Made by a program: the position numbers and the translations under genes. The notes beneath the pieces were generated by a model that saw nothing but the letters and a program-made list of their open reading frames with translations, did no database searches and was not told the DNA's origin. DNA of 64,000 bases, taken from Geomonas silvestris. Its GTDB lineage: Bacteria > Desulfobacterota > Desulfuromonadia > Geobacterales > Geobacteraceae. Within the stretch, counting starts at the first letter, position 1. Each line of letters opens with the position of its first letter. The stretch is from assembly GCF_014193515.1 (NCBI RefSeq), contig NZ_BLXX01000007.1, positions 159,436-223,435 on the forward strand, in the 5' to 3' direction. Positions 49,488-57,650 of the stretch are shown one piece after another.

Positions 49488-49523
49488 CGGGGACTCCGGT
49501 TTCAGCGCCGGAGGCCCCGTTTC
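49488..49523 (+). terminator. Intercistronic hairpin before merR gene
   Basis: CGGGG-A-CTCCGG pairs with CCGGAG-G-CCCCG around an 8-nt loop, followed by TTT only. With such a weak T-run it may be a partial terminator or mRNA-stabilising hairpin that makes more of the first gene product than of the regulator. Confidence 0.6.
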
Positions 49524-49535
49524 TGCGGAGGTTCC

Positions 49536-50075
49536 ATGTACCAGATCACGCAGCTGGCCAGGCAGTTCGGCCTGTCCCGCAGCACGCTCCTCTACTACGA
49601 CCGGATCGGGCTCTTGTCCCCTTCCCTGCGCTCCTCCGCCAACTACCGCAGCTACTCGGAGGCGGACCGCGAGCGCCTGGAGACCATCTGCTCCCTGAAG
49701 CAGGCCGGCCTCGACATCGCCGGGATAAAAGCGGTGCTCGAGCAGGTGCCCAGCGACACGGCGGCCGTGCTGCAGCAGCGCCTGAACCAGATCGCCGCCG
49801 AGATCCACGCACTGCAGGCCAAGCAGCGCCTTTTGGCGGGGATGCTGAGACTCTCGGGCGCAGGGGGGCCCAAATCCGCGGTGGACAAGGAGATGTTCGT
49901 GGAGATGCTCAGGGCTTCCGGGATGGACGACGAGGCGATGCACCAGCTGCACAGCGAGTTCGAGCGCCGCGCGCCCCAGGCGCACCACAACTTCCTGCTT
50001 GCGCTGGGGATCGCGGAACCTGAGGCGCAGAGGATCCGCGCCTGGTCGCAGGGGAAATCAGGGGCTAGGGACTAG
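49536..50075 (+). CDS. MerR-family regulator with C-terminal effector domain
   Basis: A 179-residue regulator. Residues 1-70 are the winged helix-turn-helix (YQITQLARQFGLSRSTLLYY, then YRSYSEADRERLETICSLKQ); 75-110 form the dimer coiled coil (RLNQIAAEIHALQAKQRLLA); residues 125-175 are a small helical domain also encoded alone by the gene 65 nt upstream. Cys are not placed for metal sensing (one Cys, in ICSLKQ), so it is more like a drug or small-molecule sensor. GGAGG lies 5 nt before ATG 49536. Its last residues (KSGARD) and TAG lie in a repeat. It likely controls the promoter at 49200-49230. Confidence 0.9.
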   Translation: MYQITQLARQFGLSRSTLLYYDRIGLLSPSLRSSANYRSYSEADRERLETICSLKQAGLDIAGIKAVLEQVPSDTAAVLQQRLNQIAAEIHALQAKQRLLAGMLRLSGAGGPKSAVDKEMFVEMLRASGMDDEAMHQLHSEFERRAPQAHHNFLLALGIAEPEAQRIRAWSQGKSGARD

Positions 50076-50083
50076 GGGCTGGT
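50055..50083. repeat. GGGACTAGGGGCTGG-family repeat overlapping merR 3' end
   Basis: ATCAGGGGCTAGGGACTAGG-type sequence that includes the merR stop codon. Same family as 22340-22445 and, inverted, 6137-6162. Confidence 0.55.
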
Positions 50084-50086
50084 AAT

Positions 50087-51394
50087 TCAGGCGAAGAAGA
50101 GGGCGTAACAGGTGAGGTAGGTGAGCTGGCAGGCGGCTACCACCCAGCCGTTTTTCAGCATGGAGCGCATGTCCTCGGAACCGGCGAAGCCGAGCGAGCT
50201 CACCATGTTCGCGCCGGGAAAGACGAAGTTGTTCACCCTGGTCGCCACCACGAGCGCCACCGACCAGGCGAGCATGGAGACGCCGTAGCGCGACAAAAGC
50301 GGCCCGAACATCTCGTTCAAAAGCTTGAGTGTCGCAACGGTCGCCCCGGAGATGCCGAAGGCGCCCAGGAACCCGCCGGTAACGACGATGGCCGAGCGCC
50401 CGCCGAGCTCCATCCCGGGCTTTAAGAGCGTACCCAGGGCGGCGAAGCCCCCGGCCTTCTCCACGAAACCGATGAAGGGGTCGAGCAGCAAGAAGAGCAG
50501 GAAGAGCCCGACGTTGCCGGCCATCCCCTGCACGATGAGGCGCAGGATCTCGTCGAGGGTAAGCCCCCCGGTGAGCCCGGTGATGAAGGAGAGCCCGAGC
50601 ATGATGACGATGACGAAGGAGGTCGGGGCGTGGAAGGCGATCCCCCAGACGGCGGCGGCCAGGAAAGAGATGCTGAAGACGGTGGTGGCGCGCCTTGAGG
50701 CGGGGGTCGGCTCGAAACGCTCCAGGTCCTCGGGGAGCCGGTAGGCCTCGCTGTCCTTAGTGCGCCGCTGGATGCGCTGCACCATGAACCAGGTGGCGCT
50801 GAAGGTGATGAGGGCTACTGGGCCCGAGACGTAGAGGAGCATCTCGCCGTAGCTCAGCCTGGTGAGCCCCAAAAGGGTGATGACCGGCGGGGTGAAGGGG
50901 CCCAGGATGAGCGCCTCCTCCCCCACCGCCTGGAAGATGACGGCGACCGTGGAGCGGGAGAGCCCCACCGCGGCCGCAATGGGGACCACGATGGGGGCGA
51001 TGATGGCGTTGCCGCCGGCCATGGTCCCCAAAAGCCCCACCATGACGAGACAGGCGGTCATGATGCCGACCAGCGCCTTTTTCTGGCTGTCGATCCCGAT
51101 GCCGTGGATGATCCGGTGCACGATGGTGTGCGAGACACCGGTCGCCGCCAGGACCTCCCCCAGCCCCCGCCCCAGCATGATGATGAGACCCACCATGGCG
51201 AGGAAGGACCCCATCGCCGAGGCGAGCGCCTGCCCGAAGGAGAGCAGGGTCTGGTGGCTTAAAAGCGCCCCCAAAACCACGCCGAGTACCGTGGCGGTCA
51301 AGACCTCCACGCCGCGAAACACCAGCACCACGTAGACCAGCAGCGGCAAAAGCCCCGCCAGTCCCCAGAAAAGCGAGCTCGATTCAAGGTGCAT
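50087..51394 (-). CDS. NhaC-like ion-transporter superfamily permease
   Basis: A 435-residue protein with about 11 membrane segments, starting MHLESSSLFWGLAGLLPLLV. Conserved regions include IMLGRGLGEVLAATGVSHTI, LGTMAGGNAIIAPIVVPIAA and SVALVVATRVNNFVFPGANM. The two discontinuous loops rich in Gly and polar residues match ion-transporter-superfamily folds, such as Na+/H+ antiporter NhaC or similar anion transporters. Direction and substrate are unknown. ATG 51394 has GAGGAG about 9 nt upstream. Convergent with the merR gene. Confidence 0.75.
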   Translation of the reverse strand: MHLESSSLFWGLAGLLPLLVYVVLVFRGVEVLTATVLGVVLGALLSHQTLLSFGQALASAMGSFLAMVGLIIMLGRGLGEVLAATGVSHTIVHRIIHGIGIDSQKKALVGIMTACLVMVGLLGTMAGGNAIIAPIVVPIAAAVGLSRSTVAVIFQAVGEEALILGPFTPPVITLLGLTRLSYGEMLLYVSGPVALITFSATWFMVQRIQRRTKDSEAYRLPEDLERFEPTPASRRATTVFSISFLAAAVWGIAFHAPTSFVIVIMLGLSFITGLTGGLTLDEILRLIVQGMAGNVGLFLLFLLLDPFIGFVEKAGGFAALGTLLKPGMELGGRSAIVVTGGFLGAFGISGATVATLKLLNEMFGPLLSRYGVSMLAWSVALVVATRVNNFVFPGANMVSSLGFAGSEDMRSMLKNGWVVAACQLTYLTCYALFFA

Positions 51395-51429
51395 GGGGAG
51401 CACTCCTCGACACCAGGCAGGCTACCCGG

Positions 51430-51909
51430 TCACTTAGCCGGCGCCAGGGTGAGCGCCGCCAGTTCCTGTTCCAGGCGCGCGATCTGCTCCTGGTCCCGGG
51501 TCACTTCCTCGAGTTTCTTGTAGTAGGCGGCCCGGTAGGGCGCCGGGTTGCTCAAGGGGGTCTTGGTGACGTACGGGTTGTCCTCGGCGGTCACCTTCCC
51601 CTTGGCCTTTTTCGCCTCGTACTCCTTGATCTCGGCCGCAGTCGGCGTGCGCCCCTTGGCCACCGTCCAGCGGTGGCGCAGCTTGGCAAGCTCCGCCTGC
51701 TTGGCCGGGAGGGCCTCCTTGAGCGTCTTCAGCTCGGCCGTGAGCGCCTTCGCGCGGCTTGCTGCCGACGACGGGCGCGCCGCGCTCCCCTTCCCCGCCT
51801 CGATCTCGGCCTTCGAGGTGACGCCGTCAGTTGCGCAGCGCACCGCGGGAACAGCGGCGGCTACCCAGATGAGGGCGACCAGGGCGGCACTGGCGATCTT
51901 CTTGTTCAT
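51430..51909 (-). CDS. Periplasmic coiled-coil protein
   Basis: A 159-residue protein. Signal peptide ASAALVALIWVAAAVPAVRC, then a helical coiled-coil region (AKALTAELKTLKEALPAKQA followed by ELAKLRHRW), a Lys/Glu-rich middle and a C-terminal helix (EEVTRDQEQIARLEQELAAL). No domain recognised. It lies 27 nt downstream of metF on the same strand, so probably cotranscribed, but no functional link is evident. Confidence 0.7.
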   Translation of the reverse strand: MNKKIASAALVALIWVAAAVPAVRCATDGVTSKAEIEAGKGSAARPSSAASRAKALTAELKTLKEALPAKQAELAKLRHRWTVAKGRTPTAAEIKEYEAKKAKGKVTAEDNPYVTKTPLSNPAPYRAAYYKKLEEVTRDQEQIARLEQELAALTLAPAK

Positions 51910-51936
51910 GGCACTCCTCCCGCGTGTCCCTCGGGG

Positions 51937-52815
51937 TCAGGCCCCGGGGAGCAGTCCGTCGACGAGATCCAGGATCGCCTCGTCGCGGTTCAGGGTGTAG
52001 AGGTGAACGCCGGGGGCCCCTTGGGCCAGGAGTCCTGCGGCTTGACTTCGGGCGTGGGCGATCCCGAGTTTCTGCACGGCAGCCGCCCCCCCTGCCCGAT
52101 CGGCCTCCTCGAGCTTGGCCAGGAACTCGGGCGGGATGCTCGCGCCGCACAGCGAGACGATGCGCCGGATCACCTTGAGGCTCACCACGGGAAGGATCCC
52201 CGGGATGATCGGCTTCTGAATCCCCAGCGCCCTGGCGCGCGCGACGAAGTCGAAGTAGCTCTCGTTGTCGAAGAAGAGCTGGGTGATCACGAAGTCCCCC
52301 CCAAGCTCCAGCTTCTTTTTCAAAAAGGCGAGGTCATCCTCGGGGCTGGTCGCCTCGGGATGGGCCTCCGGATACCCCGCGACCCCGATCCCCATCTCGG
52401 GATGCGCCGCGCGGATGAAGGAGGCGAGGTCCGAGGCGTGCGACAGGGAGCGGCAGACCGAGACCTCCGGGCCCGCATCCTGGGGGAGGTCCCCCCTGAG
52501 CGCCAGGACGTTGTAGACCTCCGCACTCGCCAGCTCGTCCAGAAACTGCTGCAGTGCGCCGCGCTCGGTCCCGATGCAGGTGAGGTGCGCCATGCTCTCC
52601 AGGCCGTGGTCGCGCTTCAGGCGGGTCACGATCTCGAGGGTGTCCCCCTGGCTGCTCCCTCCCGCGCCGTAGGTCACCGAGGCGAACAGCGGGTTGAGCT
52701 CGGCCAGCCGCTGGGCGACCTTGAAGAAGTGGGGCCACTCGTTTTTGTCTTTGGGGGGGAAGAACTCCAGGGAGAGAAACTGCTTTCCCTGGCTCATCTG
52801 GTCGACAATTTTCAT
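51937..52815 (-). CDS. metF: 5,10-Methylenetetrahydrofolate reductase
   Basis: A 292-residue flavoprotein that makes methyl-THF, the substrate of MetH. TIM-barrel motifs: FLSLEFFPPKDKNEW at the start with the catalytic Glu, ASVTYGAGGSSQGDTL, LTCIGTERGALQ, VLALRGDLPQ, and FVITQLFFDN with the conserved Gln. ATG 52815 has GGAG 7 nt upstream; a longer reading from 52884 is rejected. With metH 3 kb away on the same strand it supplies the methionine cycle, although merR and a transporter lie between. Confidence 0.95.
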   Translation of the reverse strand: MKIVDQMSQGKQFLSLEFFPPKDKNEWPHFFKVAQRLAELNPLFASVTYGAGGSSQGDTLEIVTRLKRDHGLESMAHLTCIGTERGALQQFLDELASAEVYNVLALRGDLPQDAGPEVSVCRSLSHASDLASFIRAAHPEMGIGVAGYPEAHPEATSPEDDLAFLKKKLELGGDFVITQLFFDNESYFDFVARARALGIQKPIIPGILPVVSLKVIRRIVSLCGASIPPEFLAKLEEADRAGGAAAVQKLGIAHARSQAAGLLAQGAPGVHLYTLNRDEAILDLVDGLLPGA

Positions 52816-53140
52816 GTATGCTCCGGATCCCACTCCGGTTGTTGCCGAAAAGCGGGTGATGACTCGCGTGTGGCAGATTGCCACATTGCTTAAGAAAAAG
52901 ACAAGATTTTTACGCGTTCCCGGCAGGAAAAAGCTTCTGCCGGGGAAGCACTGCCGTCGAGTGGCTCCCCCTCCCGCAAGGGGAGGTGGGACGCTTGGGA
53001 GGCGCCCACGTCCTCACTCGCATCGGCTCTCGGGGTAATTTCTTGACCGGCTGGGGCGTGCGGGGACTGCCGCGGCCACGGGGCGGGTGCGGGAGCCGCC
53101 GCTCGAGCGCGGCTAACTGCGCACGGCGCCGAAAAAAACG

Positions 53141-53170
53141 TTGCCGCGGCGGCGTTGTTAATGCTATAGA
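53141..53170 (+). promoter_or_regulatory. Promoter of ABC-F gene
   Basis: TTGCCG (53141-53146) and TATAGA (53165-53170), 18 bp apart. Predicted start near 53177. Confidence 0.5.
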
Positions 53171-53180
53171 TAGTAGCTTC

Positions 53181-53214
53181 GCGACCACGGGTCCACCCTG
53201 TGGTCGCTTCATTT
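53181..53214 (+). other. 5'-end hairpin in ABC-F leader
   Basis: GCGACCAC (53181-53188) pairs with GTGGTCGC (53200-53207), loop of 11 nt, followed by TTCATTTT. It would form at the very 5' end of the transcript, as either attenuator or stabilising element. Confidence 0.55.
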
Positions 53215-53236
53215 TGCCCAAAGAGAGAAACTGCCC

Positions 53237-54874
53237 ATGATTACAGCATCGAACGTCACCCTGTCCTACGGAAAGAGGGTCCTCTTCAAGGACGTCAACA
53301 TAAAGTTCACCCCCGGCAACTGCTACGGCCTGATCGGCGCGAACGGCGCCGGCAAGTCCACCTTTTTAAAGATCCTCTCCGGCGAGATCGAGGCGGACAA
53401 GGGGGACATCAGCGTCGGCAAGGGGCGCATCGCGGTCCTCAAGCAGGACCAGTTCGCCTACGACGAGCACACCGTGCTGAACACCGTGATCATGGGGCAC
53501 AAGAGGCTCTACGAGGTGATGGCCGAGCGCGAGGCGATCTACTCGAAGCCGGAGTTCTCCGAGGAGGACGGCATCCGCTCCGCGGAGCTGGAATCCGATT
53601 TCGCCGAGATGAACGGCTACGAGGCGGAGAGCGAGGCGGCGGTACTCTTGAACGGCCTGGGGATCCCCGAGGAGCTGCGCGGCAAGCTTATGAAGGAGCT
53701 GGAAGGTGGCGAGAAGGTGCGCGTCCTTTTGGCCCAGGCGCTCTTCGGCAACCCGGACGTGCTCCTTTTGGACGAGCCGACCAACCACCTCGACCTCAAA
53801 TCGATCTCCTGGCTCGAGGATTTCCTGTTCCGCTTCCAGAACACGGTGATCGTGGTCTCCCACGACCGTCACTTCTTGAACCAGGTCTGCACCCACATAG
53901 CGGACATCGACTTCAGCCGGATCCAGGTCTACGTCGGCAACTACGACTTCTGGTACCAGGCGAGCCAGTTGAACCTGAAGCAGCGCCAGGACGACGCCAA
54001 GAAGACCTCGGACAAGGCCGAGGAACTGAAGGCGTTCATCCAGCGCTTCAGCTCGAACGCCTCCAAGGCCAAGCAGGCGACCTCCAGGAAAAAGCTCCTC
54101 GAGAAGCTTACCGTAGAGGACATGCCGATCTCCTCGCGCAAGTACCCCTGGGTGGTGTTCAAGCCGGAGCGCCCCTGCGGCGACATCATCCTCGAGGTGA
54201 AGGGGCTCTCGAAGACCGTGGACGGGGTCGATATGTTCAAGGACTTCGACCTCATGGTCAGGAAGGGGGACAAGATCGCCTTTGTCGGTGCCAACTCCCT
54301 CGCGAAGACCACCTTCTTCCAGATCCTGGCCGGCGAGATCGAGCCGGACGCCGGCACCTTCCGCTGGGGCCAGACCATCACCAGCGCCTACTTCCCCAAG
54401 GAGAACGGCGAGTACTTCAAGGGTGACTACAACCTCATCGAGTGGCTCTTGCAGTACTCCCCCCCCACCGAAGGGGAGAGCTTCGCGCGCGGCTTTCTGG
54501 GGCGCATGCTCTTCTCGGGCGAGGAGGCCACCAAGAAGACCAGCGTCCTCTCCGGGGGCGAGCGGGTGCGCTGCATGCTGTCGCGCATGATGCTGACCGG
54601 CGCGAACGCCATCATCCTGGACGAGCCGACCAACCACCTCGACCTCGAGTCGATCACCGCTTTGAACAACGGGCTCATCTCCTACACCGAGGTGGTGCTC
54701 TTCGCCTCCCACGACCACGAGTTCGTCTCCACCGTGGCGAACCGGATCGTCGAGTTCACCCCGGGCGGCGGCAACATCGACCGGACCATGCAGTTCGACG
54801 ATTACCTGGAGAGCGCCGAGGTGAACGCGGCCCGCGACCAGCTCTGCAACGGCCACGCGGAACTGAGCCTGTAA
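53237..54874 (+). CDS. ABC-F family ATPase (YbiT-like)
   Basis: A 545-residue soluble protein with two ATPase domains. The first has Walker A GANGAGKST, signature LEGGEKVRVLLAQALFGNPD (LEGGE in place of LSGGE) and Walker B VLLLDEPTNHLDL. The linker (about 240-300) is a charged helix pair. The second has a P-loop that reads GANSLAKTT, where Ala replaces the Gly before Lys, and an intact LSGGERVRCMLSRM and DEPTNHLDLESI. ABC-F proteins act on the ribosome E-site region. The altered second P-loop is known in the YbiT/YkpA branch. A terminator follows. Confidence 0.93.
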   Translation: MITASNVTLSYGKRVLFKDVNIKFTPGNCYGLIGANGAGKSTFLKILSGEIEADKGDISVGKGRIAVLKQDQFAYDEHTVLNTVIMGHKRLYEVMAEREAIYSKPEFSEEDGIRSAELESDFAEMNGYEAESEAAVLLNGLGIPEELRGKLMKELEGGEKVRVLLAQALFGNPDVLLLDEPTNHLDLKSISWLEDFLFRFQNTVIVVSHDRHFLNQVCTHIADIDFSRIQVYVGNYDFWYQASQLNLKQRQDDAKKTSDKAEELKAFIQRFSSNASKAKQATSRKKLLEKLTVEDMPISSRKYPWVVFKPERPCGDIILEVKGLSKTVDGVDMFKDFDLMVRKGDKIAFVGANSLAKTTFFQILAGEIEPDAGTFRWGQTITSAYFPKENGEYFKGDYNLIEWLLQYSPPTEGESFARGFLGRMLFSGEEATKKTSVLSGGERVRCMLSRMMLTGANAIILDEPTNHLDLESITALNNGLISYTEVVLFASHDHEFVSTVANRIVEFTPGGGNIDRTMQFDDYLESAEVNAARDQLCNGHAELSL

Positions 54875-54901
54875 CGAGCGGTCACAGGCGGACGTATCGA
54901 G

Positions 54902-54932
54902 AAAGGGTTCCCCCAGGGGAGCCCTTTTTTTT
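54902..54932 (+). terminator. Intrinsic terminator after ABC-F gene
   Basis: AAAGGGTTCCCC pairs with GGGGAGCCCTTT (one G-T apposition), followed by TTTTTTTT. Confidence 0.85.
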
Positions 54933-54984
54933 CGTCCAGGCAGTGGGGGGGTACTTCGAGGTGAATCTGGGGCTTCGAGTCCGA

Positions 54985-55112
54985 ACATCGCCACATCGCC
55001 ACGGAGACACGGAGACACGGAGCACACGGAGAAAAGCGAACCGTTAGGGACGCCAGGCGGCACGACCTCGTATTCTTGAGGTTCTCCGTGGCCTCCGTGC
55101 CTCCGTGGCAGA
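54985..55112. repeat. CACGGAGACACGGAG repeats, inverted pair
   Basis: Forward units GCCACGGAGACACGGAGACA (54999-55018) and reverse units TTCTCCGTGGCCTCCGTGCC (55082-55101) flank a 60-nt spacer. Same family as 6040-6068 and 7728-8013. Confidence 0.65.
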
Positions 55113-55120
55113 TTCCGGGG

Positions 55121-56557
55121 TTACCTGGCGAACCTTTCCAATGCCAGCTGTGCGGCGTGGTAGCCGCACATGCCGTGCACGCCGCCGCCGGGAGGGGTCG
55201 AGGAGGAGCAGAGGAAGATGCGGCTGTCTGAGGTGGCGTACGGGTGCGGCCCGATCACCGGACGGGCCAGGATCTGGCGCAGGTCCTGGACCCCGCCGTT
55301 GATATCGCCGCCGACGCAGTTTGCGTTGTACCGCTCGAAGCCGGCACAGTCGCGCACCGAACGAGCCAGGATCAGCTCCCGGAAACCCGGGGCGAAACGC
55401 TCGACCTGGCGCTCGATCCGTTCGGTCATATCCACGCTCGAGCCGTTGGGGACATGGCAGTAGGCCCAGCCGGTCTGTTTTCCCTCGGGAGCCCGCGACG
55501 GATCGAACAGGCTCTGCTGCGCAAGCAGCACGAAGGGGTGTTCGGGATGCCCCCCCTGCCAGACCTCCTTCTCGCCCGCCGCGATCTCCTCGAGCGTCCC
55601 GCCCAGGTGCACGGTCGCCGCCCGCCGACACTCTGCCGCACGCCAGGGGATCGGGCCCGAAAGGGCCCAGTCGAGCTTGAAGACGCCCGGACCGTAACGG
55701 TAGTTCTCCAGGTGCTGCCGGTAGCCCGGCGTGAGGCGGGCCCCCGCGATCGTGAGAGCCTGCCGGGGTGTCACATTCATAAAAACCAGCCCGCTACCGG
55801 AAACCCCATCCAGCGAACGAACCATCTCCCCGGTGACGATTTTCCCTCCCAAGGACTCCAGGTATCCCGTCAACGCCATCGTAATCTGCTGCGCGCCACC
55901 CTTTGGAAACGGCCAGCCGTTGAGATGCCCGAGCACCCCGAGGATGAGACCGAAGGCTGCGGAACCGGCCCGGTCCAGGGGGAGAAAGGAGTGCGCGGAA
56001 AGCCCGGCAAAGAGCGCCTTGGCCCGGCTTTTTTGGAACCGGTTCTCGGCAAGACCTGCGGCCGATCTCAGCCCGTGGATGCCGAAGCCGGCCATGAGCA
56101 GCGGATGGGTGGGAAAATGCAGCGGTGCCAGCAGCTCGGGGGCCAAGAGCTCCCAGTCTTCCAGGAGCGGCTCGAAAAGCTGTTGGTAGGCGCTGCGGTC
56201 TCCGGCATCGAGGGTCTCGACGGTTCTGGGGATCTCTTTGTGCAGGAGGACGGCCGTTCCGTCGTCGAACGGGTGGGCGAGTGCGGCGTCGGGGTAGATC
56301 CAGGTAAGCCCGAACCGGGAAAGGGGGAGAGCCCTGAAGCAGGGGGAGGCTTCGGCTAGGGGGTGGATGGCGGAACAGGCGTCGTGCAGGAAACCGGGGA
56401 GCGTCAATTCGAGGGTCCGGGTGGCGCCGCCGACGGTTGCGCCGGCTTCCAGCACCGTCACCGGAAAACCGTGTCGCGCCATGGTGACAGCGGCAGCAAG
56501 CCCGTTTGGTCCCGACCCGATCACCACGACTTCCGGTTTTCCAGCGCTGGCAGCCAT
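55121..56557 (-). CDS. FAD-dependent oxidoreductase, phytoene-desaturase-like
   Basis: A 478-residue protein with the N-terminal dinucleotide fold VVVIGSGPNGLAAAVTMARH followed by GATVGGATRT, and a C-terminal FAD segment GVHGMCGYHAAQLALER. The middle contains hydrophobic helical parts as in carotenoid desaturases and isomerases (CrtI/CrtISO), but no carotenoid genes are nearby. The start codon is at 56557. Substrate unknown; it could act on lipid or isoprenoid molecules. It ends 9 nt after repeat DNA. Confidence 0.82.
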   Translation of the reverse strand: MAASAGKPEVVVIGSGPNGLAAAVTMARHGFPVTVLEAGATVGGATRTLELTLPGFLHDACSAIHPLAEASPCFRALPLSRFGLTWIYPDAALAHPFDDGTAVLLHKEIPRTVETLDAGDRSAYQQLFEPLLEDWELLAPELLAPLHFPTHPLLMAGFGIHGLRSAAGLAENRFQKSRAKALFAGLSAHSFLPLDRAGSAAFGLILGVLGHLNGWPFPKGGAQQITMALTGYLESLGGKIVTGEMVRSLDGVSGSGLVFMNVTPRQALTIAGARLTPGYRQHLENYRYGPGVFKLDWALSGPIPWRAAECRRAATVHLGGTLEEIAAGEKEVWQGGHPEHPFVLLAQQSLFDPSRAPEGKQTGWAYCHVPNGSSVDMTERIERQVERFAPGFRELILARSVRDCAGFERYNANCVGGDINGGVQDLRQILARPVIGPHPYATSDSRIFLCSSSTPPGGGVHGMCGYHAAQLALERFAR

Positions 56558-56635
56558 CCTATCCTCCGGTTCAGCAGACGGTAGCAGTCGACGGCAGCGG
56601 GTTCGAGGCGGTTCGCTCGCCCTTTCTGCCGTCTC

Positions 56636-57244
56636 TTATTTTACCGTCAAGAAGTTCCGGACGCCGGTGAAAACTATCTGGGCGGCGAGTGCCGCGACGA
56701 AGAGCCCCGTCAACTTGCTGAGGATGGTGATCCCCTTCTTGCCGACCAGGTGTTCGATGAACGATGCCCCGACCAAGAGAGCACCGACGCAGAGTACGGC
56801 AGCGGCAAGCGCGGCACAGCCGACGAAGATCTGCCAGTTCTGCTGCACCTCGGCCCCCATCACCAGGAGCGCGCCGGTGGTACCCGGGCCAACCGTGATC
56901 GGGATGGCAAGCGGGACCACCGAGATGGCCTCGCGCTTTTCGCTGGGGGGAGCGCTGTCGTCGCCATGCACCATGTGCACCGCCGAGAGGAAGAGGAGGC
57001 TCCCCGCGCCGATACGGAAGGAGTCGAGCGTGATGCCGAACAGGGAGAACAGGGTGTTGCCGAAGGAGTAGAGCACGAAGCAGGTGACCAGCACGGCGAG
57101 GGTCACCCGGATCGCGGTAGTGCGGCGCTGCGCCGCAGTGAGCTCCGGGGTCATGGCGAGGAACGTGGACAGAACGAAAAACGGCGTGAGCAGGAAGAAA
57201 AACCTGACCATGATGGTGAAGAAGTAATTGGTGTAATCGTTCAT
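56636..57244 (-). CDS. MarC-family integral membrane protein
   Basis: A 202-residue protein with six membrane segments (FFTIMVRFFFLLTPFFVLST; RVTLAVLVTCFVLYSFGNTL; GAGSLLFLSAVHMVHG; VPLAIPITVGPGTTGALLVM; and two more). PLAIPITVGPGTTGALLV is the MarC signature. Function is not established; earlier drug-resistance claims were withdrawn for the E. coli protein. ATG 57244 is preceded by AAGGAG at a long spacing of 13 nt, so the start is moderately certain. Longer in-frame readings run into repeat DNA. Confidence 0.88.
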   Translation of the reverse strand: MNDYTNYFFTIMVRFFFLLTPFFVLSTFLAMTPELTAAQRRTTAIRVTLAVLVTCFVLYSFGNTLFSLFGITLDSFRIGAGSLLFLSAVHMVHGDDSAPPSEKREAISVVPLAIPITVGPGTTGALLVMGAEVQQNWQIFVGCAALAAAVLCVGALLVGASFIEHLVGKKGITILSKLTGLFVAALAAQIVFTGVRNFLTVK

Positions 57245-57650
57245 CGTGAAGCGCTTTCTCCTTGAGACGGGTAGGCTTGGATGCAGAAAAGCACAGAGTA
57301 GCACAGAGGAAAAGCTTTGACTACCGGCGCCCGCTCTGTGCCAGGTGCTTTCACACCATGAGCAGTGTCGCCGACACCGAAAGCCTTTCCTCTGGGCGCC
57401 TCTGTGCTCCTTTGTGGTTACTGCTTTTTGCTGCGGGCCTGCTAAAAGCAAGCAAGCTGGGACAGAGATTCTTCATATTCTGCGGAGAATCCAGTCCCCC
57501 CTGGCTAGGGGGTGGGTGAAGCTGCCAGCTCCCGATGAGGCGGCGCTTTCCCCCTCACCCTCTCCCGCAAGGGGAGAGGGGACTCGGCATCACCTGTCCC
57601 CTGTGTTCCCCGCCTTTTCCTCCGTGAACCTCTGTGGTGAGGCCTCTGTC
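57245..57650. other. Repeat-rich intergenic region MarC to quinone oxidoreductase
   Basis: No gene is supported. CACAGAGTAGCACAGAGG units (57290-57308) and reverse CCTCTGTGCTCC units (57400-57411), the paired-palindrome element (57492-57583), then CCTCTGTGG again (57629-57637). Confidence 0.6.
57492..57583 (-). repeat. Paired-palindrome intergenic element (copy B)
   Basis: Opposite orientation to copy A at 24658-24770. On the minus strand it reads CCTCTCCCCTTGCGGGAGAG, then GTGAGGGGGAAAGCGCCGCC, TCATCGGGAGCTGGCAGCTT and CACCCACCCCCTAGCC: about 85 percent identity with copy A by eye, including the linker. Confidence 0.75.

Larger units (their letters stand above)
52816..53236. other. Intergenic region metF to ABC-F gene
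   Basis: Non-coding. Contains a CCCTCCCGCAAGGGGAGG palindrome (52970-52987), a GC-rich middle with no feature recognised, then the ABC-F promoter and hairpin. Confidence 0.5.
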
